Shown piece by piece: positions 24,913 to 34,788 of a stretch of 64,000 nt of DNA. Position 1 is the first letter of the stretch. Each line of letters opens with the position of its first letter. Origin of the DNA: Mucilaginibacter psychrotolerans (GTDB taxonomy: Bacteria; Bacteroidota; Bacteroidia; Sphingobacteriales; Sphingobacteriaceae); contig NZ_SOZE01000009.1 in NCBI RefSeq assembly GCF_004519315.1, positions 124,001-188,000 of the forward strand, in the 5' to 3' direction. The notes beneath the pieces were generated by a model that saw only the letters and a program-made list of their open reading frames with translations, was not told the DNA's origin and searched no databases. Position numbers and translations under genes: made by a program.

Positions 24913-26652
24913 ATGTCAAAAAAAGTTGCGGAACAATTAGTAGAGATGCTGGTACAAGCTGGTATAAAACGTATTTATGCCGTTACAGGTGATAGTCTTA
25001 ACGAACTAAACGACGCTGTAAGGAAAGAGCCTGCAATACAATGGATTCATGTACGTCATGAAGAAGCAGGCGCTTTTGCTGCTGCGGCCGAAGCGGAGCT
25101 CAAAGGTATCGCGTGCTGTGCCGGAAGCAGCGGCCCCGGTCACGTCCACCTGATCAATGGCCTTTATGACGCACACCGTTCCGGATCACCCGTGCTCGCC
25201 ATTGCGTCGACCTGTGCAACACATGAATTCGGGACTGGCTATTTTCAGGAGACCAATACCATACGTTTATTTGACGACTGCAGCCACTATAATCAGATAG
25301 CAGCAACTCCAGCCCAGCTGCCAAGGATGGCCCAGGCGGCTATTCAGCACGCGGTTCATCGCAAGGGTGTTGCCGTCCTGGGATTACCCGGCGACGTGGC
25401 GGCTTTGCACGCAGTGGAAAATATCTCGTCAAACGAGAATTACTTCTCAAAGTCAGCTATCATCCCTGCCATCGATGAATTGGAAAGCCTCGCTGCCCTG
25501 GTCAACAAATACCCGAAGATTTGCATTTTTTGCGGAATAGGGGCCGCAGATGCACATGACGAAGTTATTCAGCTCGCCGGGAAACTCAAGGCTCCCGTTG
25601 GGTATTCTTTCAGGGGTAAAATGGGAATCCAGCATAATAATCCATATGAAGTTGGAATGACCGGGCTCCTTGGACTTCCATCCGCGTATCACAGCATGCA
25701 TGAAAGCGATTTAGTCATCCTGCTGGGAACTGACTTTCCATACGTTCCGTTTATCCCCCATGATAAAATCATTGTACAAATAGACAGCAATCCCGAAAAA
25801 CTGGGCAGAAGGGCAAAATTAAAATTGGGTTTGCACGGCGATATTAAATCCGCCCTAAAGGCTCTCCTCCCTTTGCTGAATGAAAAAACTGATGCCAGCT
25901 TTTTGAAAGCACAGCTTCATATTTATGAAAAGGTCAGAGAGCATTTGGCAATTTATGTCAGCGACAAGGGAAAGTTTGATGCAATCCACCCGGAGGCAGT
26001 CGCTGCGGAACTTGACAAACTGGCTGCCAGCAATGCAATTTTTACCGTAGATACCGGTATGTGCTGCGTATGGGGAGCCAGATATATCAGGTCGACAGGT
26101 CAAAGGCACATGCTGGGATCATTTATCCATGGTTCCATGGCCAGTGCGATACCCCACGCTATTGGTGCCGCTTTTGCGTGTCCCGATCGTCAAGTGATCG
26201 CCATGTGCGGAGACGGCGGTATTTCTATGCTTTTAGGTGACCTGGCAACAATCAAACAATACGAATTACCCATAAAGATGATCGTATTTAACAACCGTTC
26301 ACTAGGTATGGTCAAACTCGAAATGGAGGTACAGGGACTGATGGACTTCCAGACGGATATGGTGAATCCCGATTTCGCTATGGTTGCAGAATCAATGGGA
26401 ATTAAAAATATATCAATTCATGACCCTGAAAAACTGACATCAGCCCTTGAGGAGGCATTTAGCGTCCAGGGCCCCGTGCTTGTAAATATTTTCACTGACC
26501 CCAACGCTCTGGCGATGCCACCAAAGATAGAGCTAAAAATGGTGGAGGGCATGGCTTTGTCTATGACCAAACTTATGCTTGGAGGAAAGTTTATTGAAGT
26601 ACTGGATACCGTAAAATCTAATTACAAACACTTAACGGAATTAACTGATTAA
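24913..26652 (+). CDS. poxB: Thiamine-diphosphate pyruvate oxidase / pyruvate:quinone oxidoreductase
   Basis: A 579-residue ThDP enzyme of the PoxB type. The N-terminal PYR domain has the catalytic glutamate in VRHEEAGAFAAAAEAEL (Glu50). The middle FAD/transhydrogenase-like domain runs from about 190 to 330. The C-terminal PP domain has the ThDP-Mg motif GDGGISMLLGDLATIKQYELPIKMIVFNN (GDG at 433-435). PoxB decarboxylates pyruvate to acetate and CO2, passing electrons to quinone at the membrane; oxygen-using homologues make hydrogen peroxide. It starts an operon with an MFS transporter and a porin. It shares its upstream element with the catalase gene, which fits a stress or carbon-overflow role. 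Other ThDP oxidases are possible. Confidence 0.88.
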   Translation: MSKKVAEQLVEMLVQAGIKRIYAVTGDSLNELNDAVRKEPAIQWIHVRHEEAGAFAAAAEAELKGIACCAGSSGPGHVHLINGLYDAHRSGSPVLAIASTCATHEFGTGYFQETNTIRLFDDCSHYNQIAATPAQLPRMAQAAIQHAVHRKGVAVLGLPGDVAALHAVENISSNENYFSKSAIIPAIDELESLAALVNKYPKICIFCGIGAADAHDEVIQLAGKLKAPVGYSFRGKMGIQHNNPYEVGMTGLLGLPSAYHSMHESDLVILLGTDFPYVPFIPHDKIIVQIDSNPEKLGRRAKLKLGLHGDIKSALKALLPLLNEKTDASFLKAQLHIYEKVREHLAIYVSDKGKFDAIHPEAVAAELDKLAASNAIFTVDTGMCCVWGARYIRSTGQRHMLGSFIHGSMASAIPHAIGAAFACPDRQVIAMCGDGGISMLLGDLATIKQYELPIKMIVFNNRSLGMVKLEMEVQGLMDFQTDMVNPDFAMVAESMGIKNISIHDPEKLTSALEEAFSVQGPVLVNIFTDPNALAMPPKIELKMVEGMALSMTKLMLGGKFIEVLDTVKSNYKHLTELTD

Positions 26653-26690
26653 ATTCTCTTCCTGAGTAACACTCATCTAAAAATGTCTTT

Positions 26691-27944
26691 ATGAACATTA
26701 TATCATCACCTGCCCTCAAAAAAAACATGGAAAAGAAGTTTATAATCGCTTGGTTTTTCGGCTTGATTTTCTATTTTCTTGAATATGTTATAAGATCTTC
26801 CCCTGCAGTTATGATTGCGGAACTCGGCAAAACTTTCAGCGTAAATCCGCTCGGGGTAAGTGCTATCCTTGGTACCTATTATTATACATATTCCTCAACA
26901 AGCCTGATTGCAGGTATTGCGCTTGATCGCTACGGCGCCAAAGCCCCTGTAGCGATCGGAACTAGTATTTTAGCCCTGGGCTGTATCCTGTTCGCCTTGC
27001 CAGTTGTAATCGCAGGTGATACCGGCCGGTTGCTCCAGGGTGCCGGTTCCGCCTTTGCCTTTACAGGCTGCGTGTACCTCGCCTCTCACGGCTTTGCAGC
27101 GAAGTACATCGCCACTGCGATCGGCATCACGCAATGTGTAGGAATGCTGGGCGGATCAGCCGGCCAGTTTCTTGTCGGACCATTCATCCACAGAGGTCTG
27201 TCCGTTAGCAGCTTTTGGATTGGTTTAGGTATAACCTGCGGAATAATCGCTATGCTGCTATATTTTACGACGCCGGGCGAGGATAAAAGCAGCGAGAGGC
27301 AATCCGGGGTCATGAATATCATCGAGCCTTACAGAATTGTATTCAGAAATCTGCAATCTTACCTGAGCGGCCTTCTGTCGGGACTGCTTTTTGCCCCTAC
27401 GACTATATTCGCAATGACCTGGGGTGTTGCCTTCTTCCAGCGTGACCGCAGCAATAGTTATGAGGATGCTGTCCTTACATGTTCCATGGTTCCCCTGGGA
27501 TGGGTGATCGGCTGTCCGTTGCTTGGCTGGATATCAGACCGTATCGGAAGGCGCAAACCCGTGCTTACCGGCGGCATTTTTATCATGCTGGCAAGTTTCG
27601 CACAGCTGGTTTTCCTGCCCGGGCTGGCCTCTCCTCTCATTAGCATGTTTTTATTCGGAATTGCATCTGGTGCAGCTATGATCCCATATACCATCATCAA
27701 AGAAGCAAATCCGGATAAGGTGAAGGGGAGCGCGACAGGCGCAATAAACTTTTTGACTTTCAGTATCACAGCCCTGCTTGGTCCGGTTTTCGCATCGCGA
27801 TACGGCAAAAACCTGCAGACAGCCACTGACCATGCGCAGCATTTCAGACAGGCCGGCGGCTTTCTCCTTCTGATTACTGCAGCAGCATTAATCGTCAGCC
27901 TGGTTATTAAAGAAACTGGCCCGCGTCAAAAGAAAGCAAATTGA
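26691..27944 (+). CDS. MFS transporter, probable organic-acid/anion permease
   Basis: A 417-residue major facilitator with about 12 transmembrane helices. The motif after helix 2 is DRYGAKAPVAIG and the matching one in the C-terminal half is SDRIGRRKPVLTGG (D-R-x-G-R-R-K). It is preceded by poxB (38 nt) and followed by a porin gene (20 nt), so the three form an operon. This suggests transport of pyruvate, acetate or a related acid through both membranes, which is inference from context. ATG start at 26691; an internal ATG at codon 13 (MEKKF) is an alternative. Confidence 0.85.
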   Translation: MNIISSPALKKNMEKKFIIAWFFGLIFYFLEYVIRSSPAVMIAELGKTFSVNPLGVSAILGTYYYTYSSTSLIAGIALDRYGAKAPVAIGTSILALGCILFALPVVIAGDTGRLLQGAGSAFAFTGCVYLASHGFAAKYIATAIGITQCVGMLGGSAGQFLVGPFIHRGLSVSSFWIGLGITCGIIAMLLYFTTPGEDKSSERQSGVMNIIEPYRIVFRNLQSYLSGLLSGLLFAPTTIFAMTWGVAFFQRDRSNSYEDAVLTCSMVPLGWVIGCPLLGWISDRIGRRKPVLTGGIFIMLASFAQLVFLPGLASPLISMFLFGIASGAAMIPYTIIKEANPDKVKGSATGAINFLTFSITALLGPVFASRYGKNLQTATDHAQHFRQAGGFLLLITAAALIVSLVIKETGPRQKKAN

Positions 27945-27964
27945 TATGATCCATAAATCCTAAA

Positions 27965-29416
27965 ATGCCTGAAATGAATCTTTTTAAATTTTTTTTTTGC
28001 CTCTTATGCTGCTGCTGCTGCACCAAGCTGATCTTTGGTCAGGGAGGTTCGCCGGATTACAAAGACGGGATGACAATCAAGCTTGATTCGTCAGGAAAAA
28101 AATATATCCGCTTTATGACCTGGGGAACATTCTGGGCAAGACAGACAGCCGCCAATCCCGGAACAGCGATCAATGGCGTCCCTAAAGCAAGCTGGTCGGA
28201 TTTTAGCCTCAGGCAATTCCGGTTTGTGACATACAGCCAGCTTTCCCCCCGCTACCTGATACTGGCAGATATCGGTATAGACAATCAGGCTTTCTCCACC
28301 GGCGGCGCAGCAGGCGGAGGCAATACCGGAAATGGCGGTCAGACGTTTGCCGGTACCCTCGGCAAAAAGCCGGAACTTTATCTGCATGACCTGTGGAATG
28401 AATACGCGATTATTCCGGATAAGGACCCCAATACCGGAAGAAACAATAAAGCGTCCTTATACGTCGGAACAGGTCTCCATTACTGGAACGGCATCAGCAG
28501 GCTGACCTCAGCAGGTTCTGCAAACTACCTGGCCGTAGATGTGCCGCTTTACAACTGGCCGCTGGTAGACCTTTCCGATCAGTTTGCAAGGCAGCTCGGT
28601 GTATACTTCAAAGGTAACCTCGGGCCGGTCAGCTACCGCTGGGCAGTAAACAAGCCGTTCACGGTATTGTCCTCGCCTGCAGCGTTCCCGCACGGAAGCC
28701 GGGATAGCAGTTTCGCCGTAGATAATAACGCTACCGGAAAAATAGCAACTACAGGATATGCTACCTGGCAATTCTTTGAGAAGGAAAACAACCTGTTACC
28801 ATACTTCACCGGAACCTATGTGGGAACAAAAAAGGTTTTTAATATCGGTGCCGGATATTACAGCAGTGCTGAAGGAACAGTAACGCAAGCTGCCAACAGC
28901 GCCTCTTCCGCCCTCATCCGTCATGCTATAAATTTATGGTCTGTAGATGCTTTCGCTGACCTGCCATTTGGGGGAAAAGAAAACTGGGCTTTTACCGGAT
29001 ACAGCGTCTTCTATCACTATGACTTTGGCCCCAATTACCTGCGTTACGGTTCAATCATGAATGAAAATGTCAGCGCGGCTCCGAATTATAATGGCAGCAC
29101 CTCCCAGGCCGGTTTTGGTAATGCTGCTCCCATCATTGGAACCGGGACATCCTGGTTCACGCAAATTGGCTTACTGTTGCCAAAAACAATTTTAAATGGC
29201 AAAACGAGGTTTCAAACCTTTGGTGAATATAGCCGGCAAAAGTTTGATCGTTTTGGGAACGCAAGCTTCACTTATTGGAGTGCAGGCGGAAATATCTACC
29301 TTGATGGCCACCATGCGCGGATATCATTAAAATATCAAACCCGGCCAATTGTTGTTGCCGACAGGCAGGAATCGTCGAAAGGGTCGTTTATTATCGCTAC
29401 ACAAATCTACCTGTAA
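27965..29416 (+). CDS. Outer membrane porin-like beta-barrel protein
   Basis: A 483-residue exported protein. The signal peptide is rich in Phe and contains five consecutive Cys before TKLIFGQ. The mature part has repeated amphipathic strands with aromatic girdles (KKYIRFMTWGTFWAR, LRQFRFVTYSQLSPRYLILADIG, FQTFGEYSRQKFDRFG) and ends in ATQIYL, typical of outer-membrane barrels. It resembles the porin family seen next to transporters in Bacteroidota, though no exact family is named. It probably lets the MFS substrate cross the outer membrane. An alternative start ATG at 27974 gives a cleaner signal peptide. The 5' end holds a T10 tract and a (TGC)5 repeat. Confidence 0.78.
   Translation: MPEMNLFKFFFCLLCCCCCTKLIFGQGGSPDYKDGMTIKLDSSGKKYIRFMTWGTFWARQTAANPGTAINGVPKASWSDFSLRQFRFVTYSQLSPRYLILADIGIDNQAFSTGGAAGGGNTGNGGQTFAGTLGKKPELYLHDLWNEYAIIPDKDPNTGRNNKASLYVGTGLHYWNGISRLTSAGSANYLAVDVPLYNWPLVDLSDQFARQLGVYFKGNLGPVSYRWAVNKPFTVLSSPAAFPHGSRDSSFAVDNNATGKIATTGYATWQFFEKENNLLPYFTGTYVGTKKVFNIGAGYYSSAEGTVTQAANSASSALIRHAINLWSVDAFADLPFGGKENWAFTGYSVFYHYDFGPNYLRYGSIMNENVSAAPNYNGSTSQAGFGNAAPIIGTGTSWFTQIGLLLPKTILNGKTRFQTFGEYSRQKFDRFGNASFTYWSAGGNIYLDGHHARISLKYQTRPIVVADRQESSKGSFIIATQIYL
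27989..28021 (+). repeat. T10 homopolymer and (TGC)5 repeat inside the porin signal peptide
   Basis: Ten T residues (27989-27998) encode part of KFFF, and five TGC units (28007-28021) encode the Cys run. A one-base slip in the T tract within the first 12 codons would knock out the gene, so this could be a phase-variable site. Confidence 0.6.
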
Positions 29417-29714
29417 TTGCTTGCACAAGCAAAGTCTTGTATATAAGAATAATGAAGCCGAAGCTGTATTATTAGCTGTTAATTGTACTATTAAATCCTG
29501 CCGGAATTCATTCCTTTGCTGCAGACAATGTCTGCTGGTATATTACACTTAATGCCGTCAATTAAAAACTTGCCGATCACACGTCCGGCGGTTATTCGTT
29601 CGGAAATGAGCTATTTTTTAATATTTCGTTTTTGACTGTACACGCCTCACTTACAGCCATTAAAGACATGCACTGACACTGTAAAATATTTTTTACTTTT
29701 ATAGAAAAAAACAC
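29417..29714 (+). other. 298-nt gap with two short palindromes
   Basis: TTGCTTG/CAAGCAA (29417-29432, 2-nt loop) directly follows the porin stop and may act as a weak terminator. GCAGACA/TGTCTGC around a central A (29521-29535) could be an operator for the kinase at 29715. No gene and no clear -7 box were found. Confidence 0.4.
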
Positions 29715-32078
29715 ATGCCCACTTTCAGGATATTCCTTATAAGCTGTGTAATGCTCTTAACCGGAACAAACGGTTACACTCAGACACCACCAAAAAACAG
29801 TGTTGAACAGCTTGTTAATTCGCTGGATCAGAGCAGACCGGATAGCAGCCGGATAGATATTCTGTGGCATTTAGGCGATCATTATTTATATCTTCCGGGT
29901 AACGCTAAAGAAGATATTGACAGCGCTTTTTTATACTTAAATCAGGCAGTAAAACTTAGTGATCAGTTACAACTGCCGGAATGGAAAAACAAAGTATTTA
30001 TTTCGTTGGCTACATGCTATATCGAAGCAGGCAGACTGGAAACCGGGAAAACTTTTTTTAAACAAATTATCGCTTATTATAAGAAACAGGGAAACAGCTA
30101 CCAGCAAGCACATACCTGGTTGGCTCTTGGAGACCAGCTGGCGAACAATGGGAAAAATGACCATCAGCAAGAGCGAAAGGATTGCTATCAGAAGGCAGCA
30201 ATCCTTTACAAGGAGGCCGGGGACAAGAAAAAATACATTCAAGCAATGGCCCGCCGGACGCATATCTTGCTTGACGAACGAAAAACAGACGAGGCGGAAA
30301 AAAGTCTTTTGAACATACGGGACGAGAGTAAAAGAAACGGATATTATAATGATCTTTATGGATGGGCGCTGGATAACCTGACAACCTTAGCTGCTTCAAA
30401 GGGCGATTTTTACCAGCAGCTTTTTTATCAGTTTGAGAATCTTGATGCTTTAAAAAAGCACAAAGAATATTACACCATAAATGGCGAAATATTATGTTAT
30501 AACAGAATAACGGATCTTTACCTTCAGCTCGATGAGTATGACAAAGCCGAGATTTATGCAAAAAAGGAGCTTTCCCTTACTATACAAGCTAAAGGAGATT
30601 ACATATACCCGTTAGATAATTTAATTAACGCCCTGCTTAATCAGGGAAAAACAGCAGGTGCTTTAACGATACTGAAAAGGACTATTATTTCCATGCCGCC
30701 GGACACCAGGCAAAGCATAGATGTAAATCAGTTTTTTGGAAGAGTTTACGCTGCAATGCGAAAAAAAAATATAGCTGAGCGTTATTTTCTGCGTGCTGTA
30801 AGAGGTTATCGATCTATGGATCCAAAATATGAAAACATAGATTATTTTACAGCCACATATGAGACAATTGCAGAGTTTTACGTAACGACCGGGCAGTTCC
30901 ATAAGGCAGCGCCGTTCTTGTCCGGTCTTGAGAGTATAAGTAAACACTTTACAAAAGTGCAGAAAAGTACTTTGGCCCTGAATAAATCAAAAGTGGACTC
31001 AGCCTCAGGAAATTATTTTTCTGCTCTTAAGCATTTCCAATACCACTCTCATCTTAAAGACACACTTTTTAACATTGAAAAGGCTAGCCAGCTAAATCAC
31101 CTGGAAGTTTCTTTCGAAACAAAACAGAAACAAAATCAAATTCGTCTTCTTGACGCTCAGAACAAAACTAATCTGGCACGTGCACAAAAAGCTGATTTGG
31201 CACGCAATATTACAGCTGTGGGTATACTGGTTATGCTTGTTATTTCAGGTATTACTTTTAACACAATAAGAAATAAAATTAAAAGCAATCGGTTACTAAC
31301 TGCTAAAAATAATGAGATAGACCGCCAAAACAGCGATCTCCAGCTAATTGTTTCGGAGAAAGAAGGACTGCTTCGCGAGAAAGAAGTGTTACTTGCTGAT
31401 AAGGACATATTATTAAGGGAAGTTCATCACAGAGTTAAGAATAATCTTCAGATAGTCATGAGTTTATTAAGTACACAGCTTGAATACCTCGAGAACAAAG
31501 AGGCGTTACAAGCCATTGAAGAAAGCCAGCAGCGCGTTCAGGCGATTGCGCTGATTCATTCAAAACTTTATAAGGAAAAAAGAGGTCTGAGCATCGACAT
31601 GAATTCTTATATAATGGATATGGTGGAGGATTTGACGAACATTTTCAGTGCAGCTACGCGACGGATAAGATTTAAAACTGAAATCGATATTATAAATTTG
31701 GACGTCGACTTTGCTGTGCCCGTTGGCCTTATTCTCAACGAAGCGATCACAAATGCAATCAAGTATGCTTTTGACGAAAAAGGCGGGGAAGTGCGCATAT
31801 CGCTTACAAAATCTGGCGATGAACAGTCGTTTTTGCTTAAAATATCAGACAACGGAAAAGGCTTTCCAAAGGATTTTGATCTTGACAGCGTTAATTCACT
31901 TGGAATTGTTATGATGAAAGGGCTTAGCGGGCAAATACGGGCTGAATTTAAAATTATAAATGATGAAGGGGTAACAATTTGGCTCAAAATTCCGGTCGGC
32001 CCCCAAAACCACTCTTTTGTAAAATCGAATTCTTACATCACAACTGAAGACCAAAACATAATATTAAATTATGGTTAG
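29715..32078 (+). CDS. TPR sensor histidine kinase, HisKA_2 type (tandem copy 1)
   Basis: A 787-residue kinase. A signal peptide (ending near NGYTQ) is followed by tetratricopeptide-like repeats to about residue 440, a coiled coil, one transmembrane helix (NITAVGILVMLVISGITF) and a second coiled coil (repeats of EKE/DK). HisKA_2 is at REVHHRVKNNLQIVMSLLSTQLEY, with the phospho-acceptor in HRVKNN (His572). HATPase_c has the N box LNEAITNAIKYAF and the G1 box SDNGKGFP. The sensory TPR part is periplasmic and the kinase part cytoplasmic. No response regulator is adjacent. The next two genes are paralogues, so this is an expanded family. Confidence 0.9.
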   Translation: MPTFRIFLISCVMLLTGTNGYTQTPPKNSVEQLVNSLDQSRPDSSRIDILWHLGDHYLYLPGNAKEDIDSAFLYLNQAVKLSDQLQLPEWKNKVFISLATCYIEAGRLETGKTFFKQIIAYYKKQGNSYQQAHTWLALGDQLANNGKNDHQQERKDCYQKAAILYKEAGDKKKYIQAMARRTHILLDERKTDEAEKSLLNIRDESKRNGYYNDLYGWALDNLTTLAASKGDFYQQLFYQFENLDALKKHKEYYTINGEILCYNRITDLYLQLDEYDKAEIYAKKELSLTIQAKGDYIYPLDNLINALLNQGKTAGALTILKRTIISMPPDTRQSIDVNQFFGRVYAAMRKKNIAERYFLRAVRGYRSMDPKYENIDYFTATYETIAEFYVTTGQFHKAAPFLSGLESISKHFTKVQKSTLALNKSKVDSASGNYFSALKHFQYHSHLKDTLFNIEKASQLNHLEVSFETKQKQNQIRLLDAQNKTNLARAQKADLARNITAVGILVMLVISGITFNTIRNKIKSNRLLTAKNNEIDRQNSDLQLIVSEKEGLLREKEVLLADKDILLREVHHRVKNNLQIVMSLLSTQLEYLENKEALQAIEESQQRVQAIALIHSKLYKEKRGLSIDMNSYIMDMVEDLTNIFSAATRRIRFKTEIDIINLDVDFAVPVGLILNEAITNAIKYAFDEKGGEVRISLTKSGDEQSFLLKISDNGKGFPKDFDLDSVNSLGIVMMKGLSGQIRAEFKIINDEGVTIWLKIPVGPQNHSFVKSNSYITTEDQNIILNYG

Positions 32079-32188
32079 CACAGAAGTAGCCAACCATCCC
32101 CCCTGTGGAAGGCGGCAATTAGGTGTAGTTTACCAGGGCTCTAATGATATATCTTACATTTATTAAAGAGTTAGTTCATCTATAAAAA

Positions 32189-34543
32189 ATGGCTTTTGAC
32201 AACGCATTTATTTCTAATTCCGGGAAAATACAGGTGGCTTTTTTAAGGAGTTTATTCGTCTCCTTTATGTTGTTTTGCGCTATGCCCTTTGCTTTTTGCC
32301 AAAAATCCCCGGGGGATTCAAAAGCTGTTTTACTTGCCGCATTAAAAGACGCCGGGTCTGATACGAACAGGGTAAGGTTACTTTATGAATTAGGCAATCA
32401 TTATCTTTATTTGCCGGGCGAAAAAAAAAGTGATCTGGACAGTGCAATAACTTTTTTTCAGCGAGCAATTAATGCAAGCGATAAAATAAGATCTGATGAA
32501 TGGCATTATAAAATACTAGTTAGCATCGGCGTATACCATTTAGAGACTGGAAATATAGACGCGGGACGGCGCATTTTGCAAGAAACGATAAAGTTCTACC
32601 AGAGAACTGGCGCGCAGAATATGGAGGCAAATTCCTGGGAACTGCTTGGCGGATATCTGGTTAATAACAAATTAAACAAGTATCAGTCAGAAGGACTAGC
32701 TTATTATGAAAGGGCTAAGGATCTTTATAAAAAGACAGGAAATCAATTTAAGATAATAGAGATCAACATTGGCAAGGCAATAGTTTTGGTAAATGAGAGG
32801 AAGTACCTTGAGGCTGAGGTAAGTTTTTTAGCCATTCACAATGGTTTTAAACAATTGAAGTATTACGGAGCCGACGATGGGATAGTCCTGGACTGGCTTG
32901 CGCTTATCGCTTCATTGAGAAGTGATTTTGAAGCAGAACTTCATTACGCACTGGAGAATTTAGAGATTTTGCAAAAGCATCCTGAAAATTTTTCAGACAT
33001 CCGGCAAGAGGCTCTGTTTTTTCGCCTGTCAGGTTTATACCGCGAGGTAGGAAATATTGCAAAAAGTGAATTCTATGCAAGAAAACAGCTGTTAATTTCC
33101 CTAAAACTAAAAAAAGATTACACTTATAGTTTAGATAATCTTGTGCCTAGTCTTTTGAAGCAGGACAAGCCATTTGAGGCACTTAGAATTTTAAAAGAAA
33201 CAGTTGAAAAAACGCCTCCTGACGCAGTCCAGAAAATAGATGTATACCAGTTGTTCGGCAAAATTTACGCTGCAATGCATAGTTATAAAAGGGCTGAGGC
33301 TTATTATCGGCTTGTCATTGAACATTATGAAAGAATGGATCCGAAACGTCTGAATTCTGAATACAGGTACTTCGCTTATCAAAGTATAAGCGCCTTTTTT
33401 GTTTCAATTAAGCAATTCAAAAAAGCTGAGCGATATTTAGATGATCTGAAAGCTAAACCGCCGCATGTATCACCATTGCAAAGAAGTAAAATAGCTATTT
33501 TACAGTCAAAGGTTGATTCTGCAGCAGGCAGATATTTCGCTGCGTTGCAGTATTATCAAATCTATAAGCGCTTGAATGATTCGATTTTTAATGTAAAAAA
33601 AAGCCAGCAGATAAGTAAACAGGAGCTCTCATTCGAAAACAGACAAACACAAAATAAGATCAAATTACTGGCCGCAAGAAACAGGTTTAATTTGGCGCAA
33701 GAACAAAGGGCTAATCTCCAGAGGAATATCATTGCATCCGGCATACTTATTTTGTTAATAATTTCCGGCATTACAATTATCAGCGTTAGAAATAAGATTA
33801 AAACCAGTCGTTTACTAACGAATAAAAAGAACAAGATCGATCAGCAAAACGAAGACCTTCAAGTTTTACTGAAGGAAAAAGAAACATTGATCGAAGAAAA
33901 AGAGATATTACTTTTTGAAAAAGATACACTCTTAAAGGAAGTTCACCACCGCGTTAAGAACAATCTGCAGATCGTCATGAGTTTATTGAGTACGCAGCTG
34001 GAGTATCTGGAAAGTGAAGATGCCGTTATAGCTTTGGAGGACAGTCAACAGCGACTACAGGCGATTGCTCTCATTCATCAAAAAATTTATCATGAAACAG
34101 GGGGAGTGAGTATTCAGATGCACCCTTATATTACTGATATGGTTGCAGATCTTGAGAATATTTTCAACGTTTCTAAACGCAACATTTCTATCAAAACGAT
34201 TGTTGATGAGATCGATCTGGATATAGATCTCGCTGTTCCTGTTGGATTGATTTTGAATGAGGCAATTACAAATGCTATAAAATATGCATTCATTGAAATG
34301 GGCGGAACAATTGTTATTTCCATGGTAAAATCAGATAATGTAAATCATATTCTTACTATTTCAGACGATGGCAAAGGTTTGCCAGACGATTTTGACTTTG
34401 AAAAAGTAAATTCTCTTGGAATGGTTATAATGAAAGGACTTGGCACGCAGATAGGCGGATCTTTCGAAGTAATTAACGACAACGGACTCCAGCTTTCCGT
34501 AAAATTTCCGGTAAAGGAAAAACAATTTCTGTCACGTGTCTAA
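32189..34543 (+). CDS. TPR sensor histidine kinase, HisKA_2 type (tandem copy 2)
   Basis: A 784-residue paralogue of the preceding kinase with the same layout: a signal/anchor ending near MPFAFCQ, periplasmic TPR repeats (LETGNIDAGRRILQETIKFYQ, KSEFYARKQLL), a transmembrane helix (NIIASGILILLIISGITII), a coiled coil (KEKETLIEEKEILLFEKDTLL), HisKA_2 with His587 in HRVKNN, and HATPase_c with LNEAITNAIKYAF and SDDGKGLP. The region around the kinase core is very close to copy 1, while the TPR sensor has diverged, suggesting duplication followed by ligand change. The 110-nt gap to copy 1 has no obvious terminator or promoter. Confidence 0.9.
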   Translation: MAFDNAFISNSGKIQVAFLRSLFVSFMLFCAMPFAFCQKSPGDSKAVLLAALKDAGSDTNRVRLLYELGNHYLYLPGEKKSDLDSAITFFQRAINASDKIRSDEWHYKILVSIGVYHLETGNIDAGRRILQETIKFYQRTGAQNMEANSWELLGGYLVNNKLNKYQSEGLAYYERAKDLYKKTGNQFKIIEINIGKAIVLVNERKYLEAEVSFLAIHNGFKQLKYYGADDGIVLDWLALIASLRSDFEAELHYALENLEILQKHPENFSDIRQEALFFRLSGLYREVGNIAKSEFYARKQLLISLKLKKDYTYSLDNLVPSLLKQDKPFEALRILKETVEKTPPDAVQKIDVYQLFGKIYAAMHSYKRAEAYYRLVIEHYERMDPKRLNSEYRYFAYQSISAFFVSIKQFKKAERYLDDLKAKPPHVSPLQRSKIAILQSKVDSAAGRYFAALQYYQIYKRLNDSIFNVKKSQQISKQELSFENRQTQNKIKLLAARNRFNLAQEQRANLQRNIIASGILILLIISGITIISVRNKIKTSRLLTNKKNKIDQQNEDLQVLLKEKETLIEEKEILLFEKDTLLKEVHHRVKNNLQIVMSLLSTQLEYLESEDAVIALEDSQQRLQAIALIHQKIYHETGGVSIQMHPYITDMVADLENIFNVSKRNISIKTIVDEIDLDIDLAVPVGLILNEAITNAIKYAFIEMGGTIVISMVKSDNVNHILTISDDGKGLPDDFDFEKVNSLGMVIMKGLGTQIGGSFEVINDNGLQLSVKFPVKEKQFLSRV

Positions 34544-34632
34544 AGCTGCCCCCGGGCATACAAACAAATATGGCACTAAATAACTCCTGCAAATTTGTAT
34601 ATAACTTCTGCTCTACCAGTATCCATCTAAAT

Positions 34633-34689
34633 ATACCACAAAATACCTGATCCATACATTTATTTTCCAGAAGTCTCATCGTATTTTCA
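34633..34689 (+). promoter_or_regulatory. Promoter of kinase copy 3 with shared 28-nt element
   Basis: The element at 34633-34660 (ATACCACAAAAT ... CATT) is followed after 21 nt by TATTTTCA (34682-34689), a weak match to TAnnTTTG at exactly the same spacing as in the poxB, MBL and catalase promoters. The kinase start lies 100 nt downstream. Confidence 0.6.
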
Positions 34690-34788
34690 GGCTCAGGTAC
34701 AATCTGCTGATCGCACTGAAGTGTAAGCTTCATTTGGCGTTTAACCGCCTCTGAGATAAACAGTAGCGTACCGGATTACTGCCCGAAC

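Noticed and set aside
32140..32175. A sixth copy of the 28-nt promoter element upstream of the second TPR kinase
   Set aside because: TACCA and TACATT occur, but the length is 31 nt, the AAAA core is missing and no -7 box lies at the right distance.
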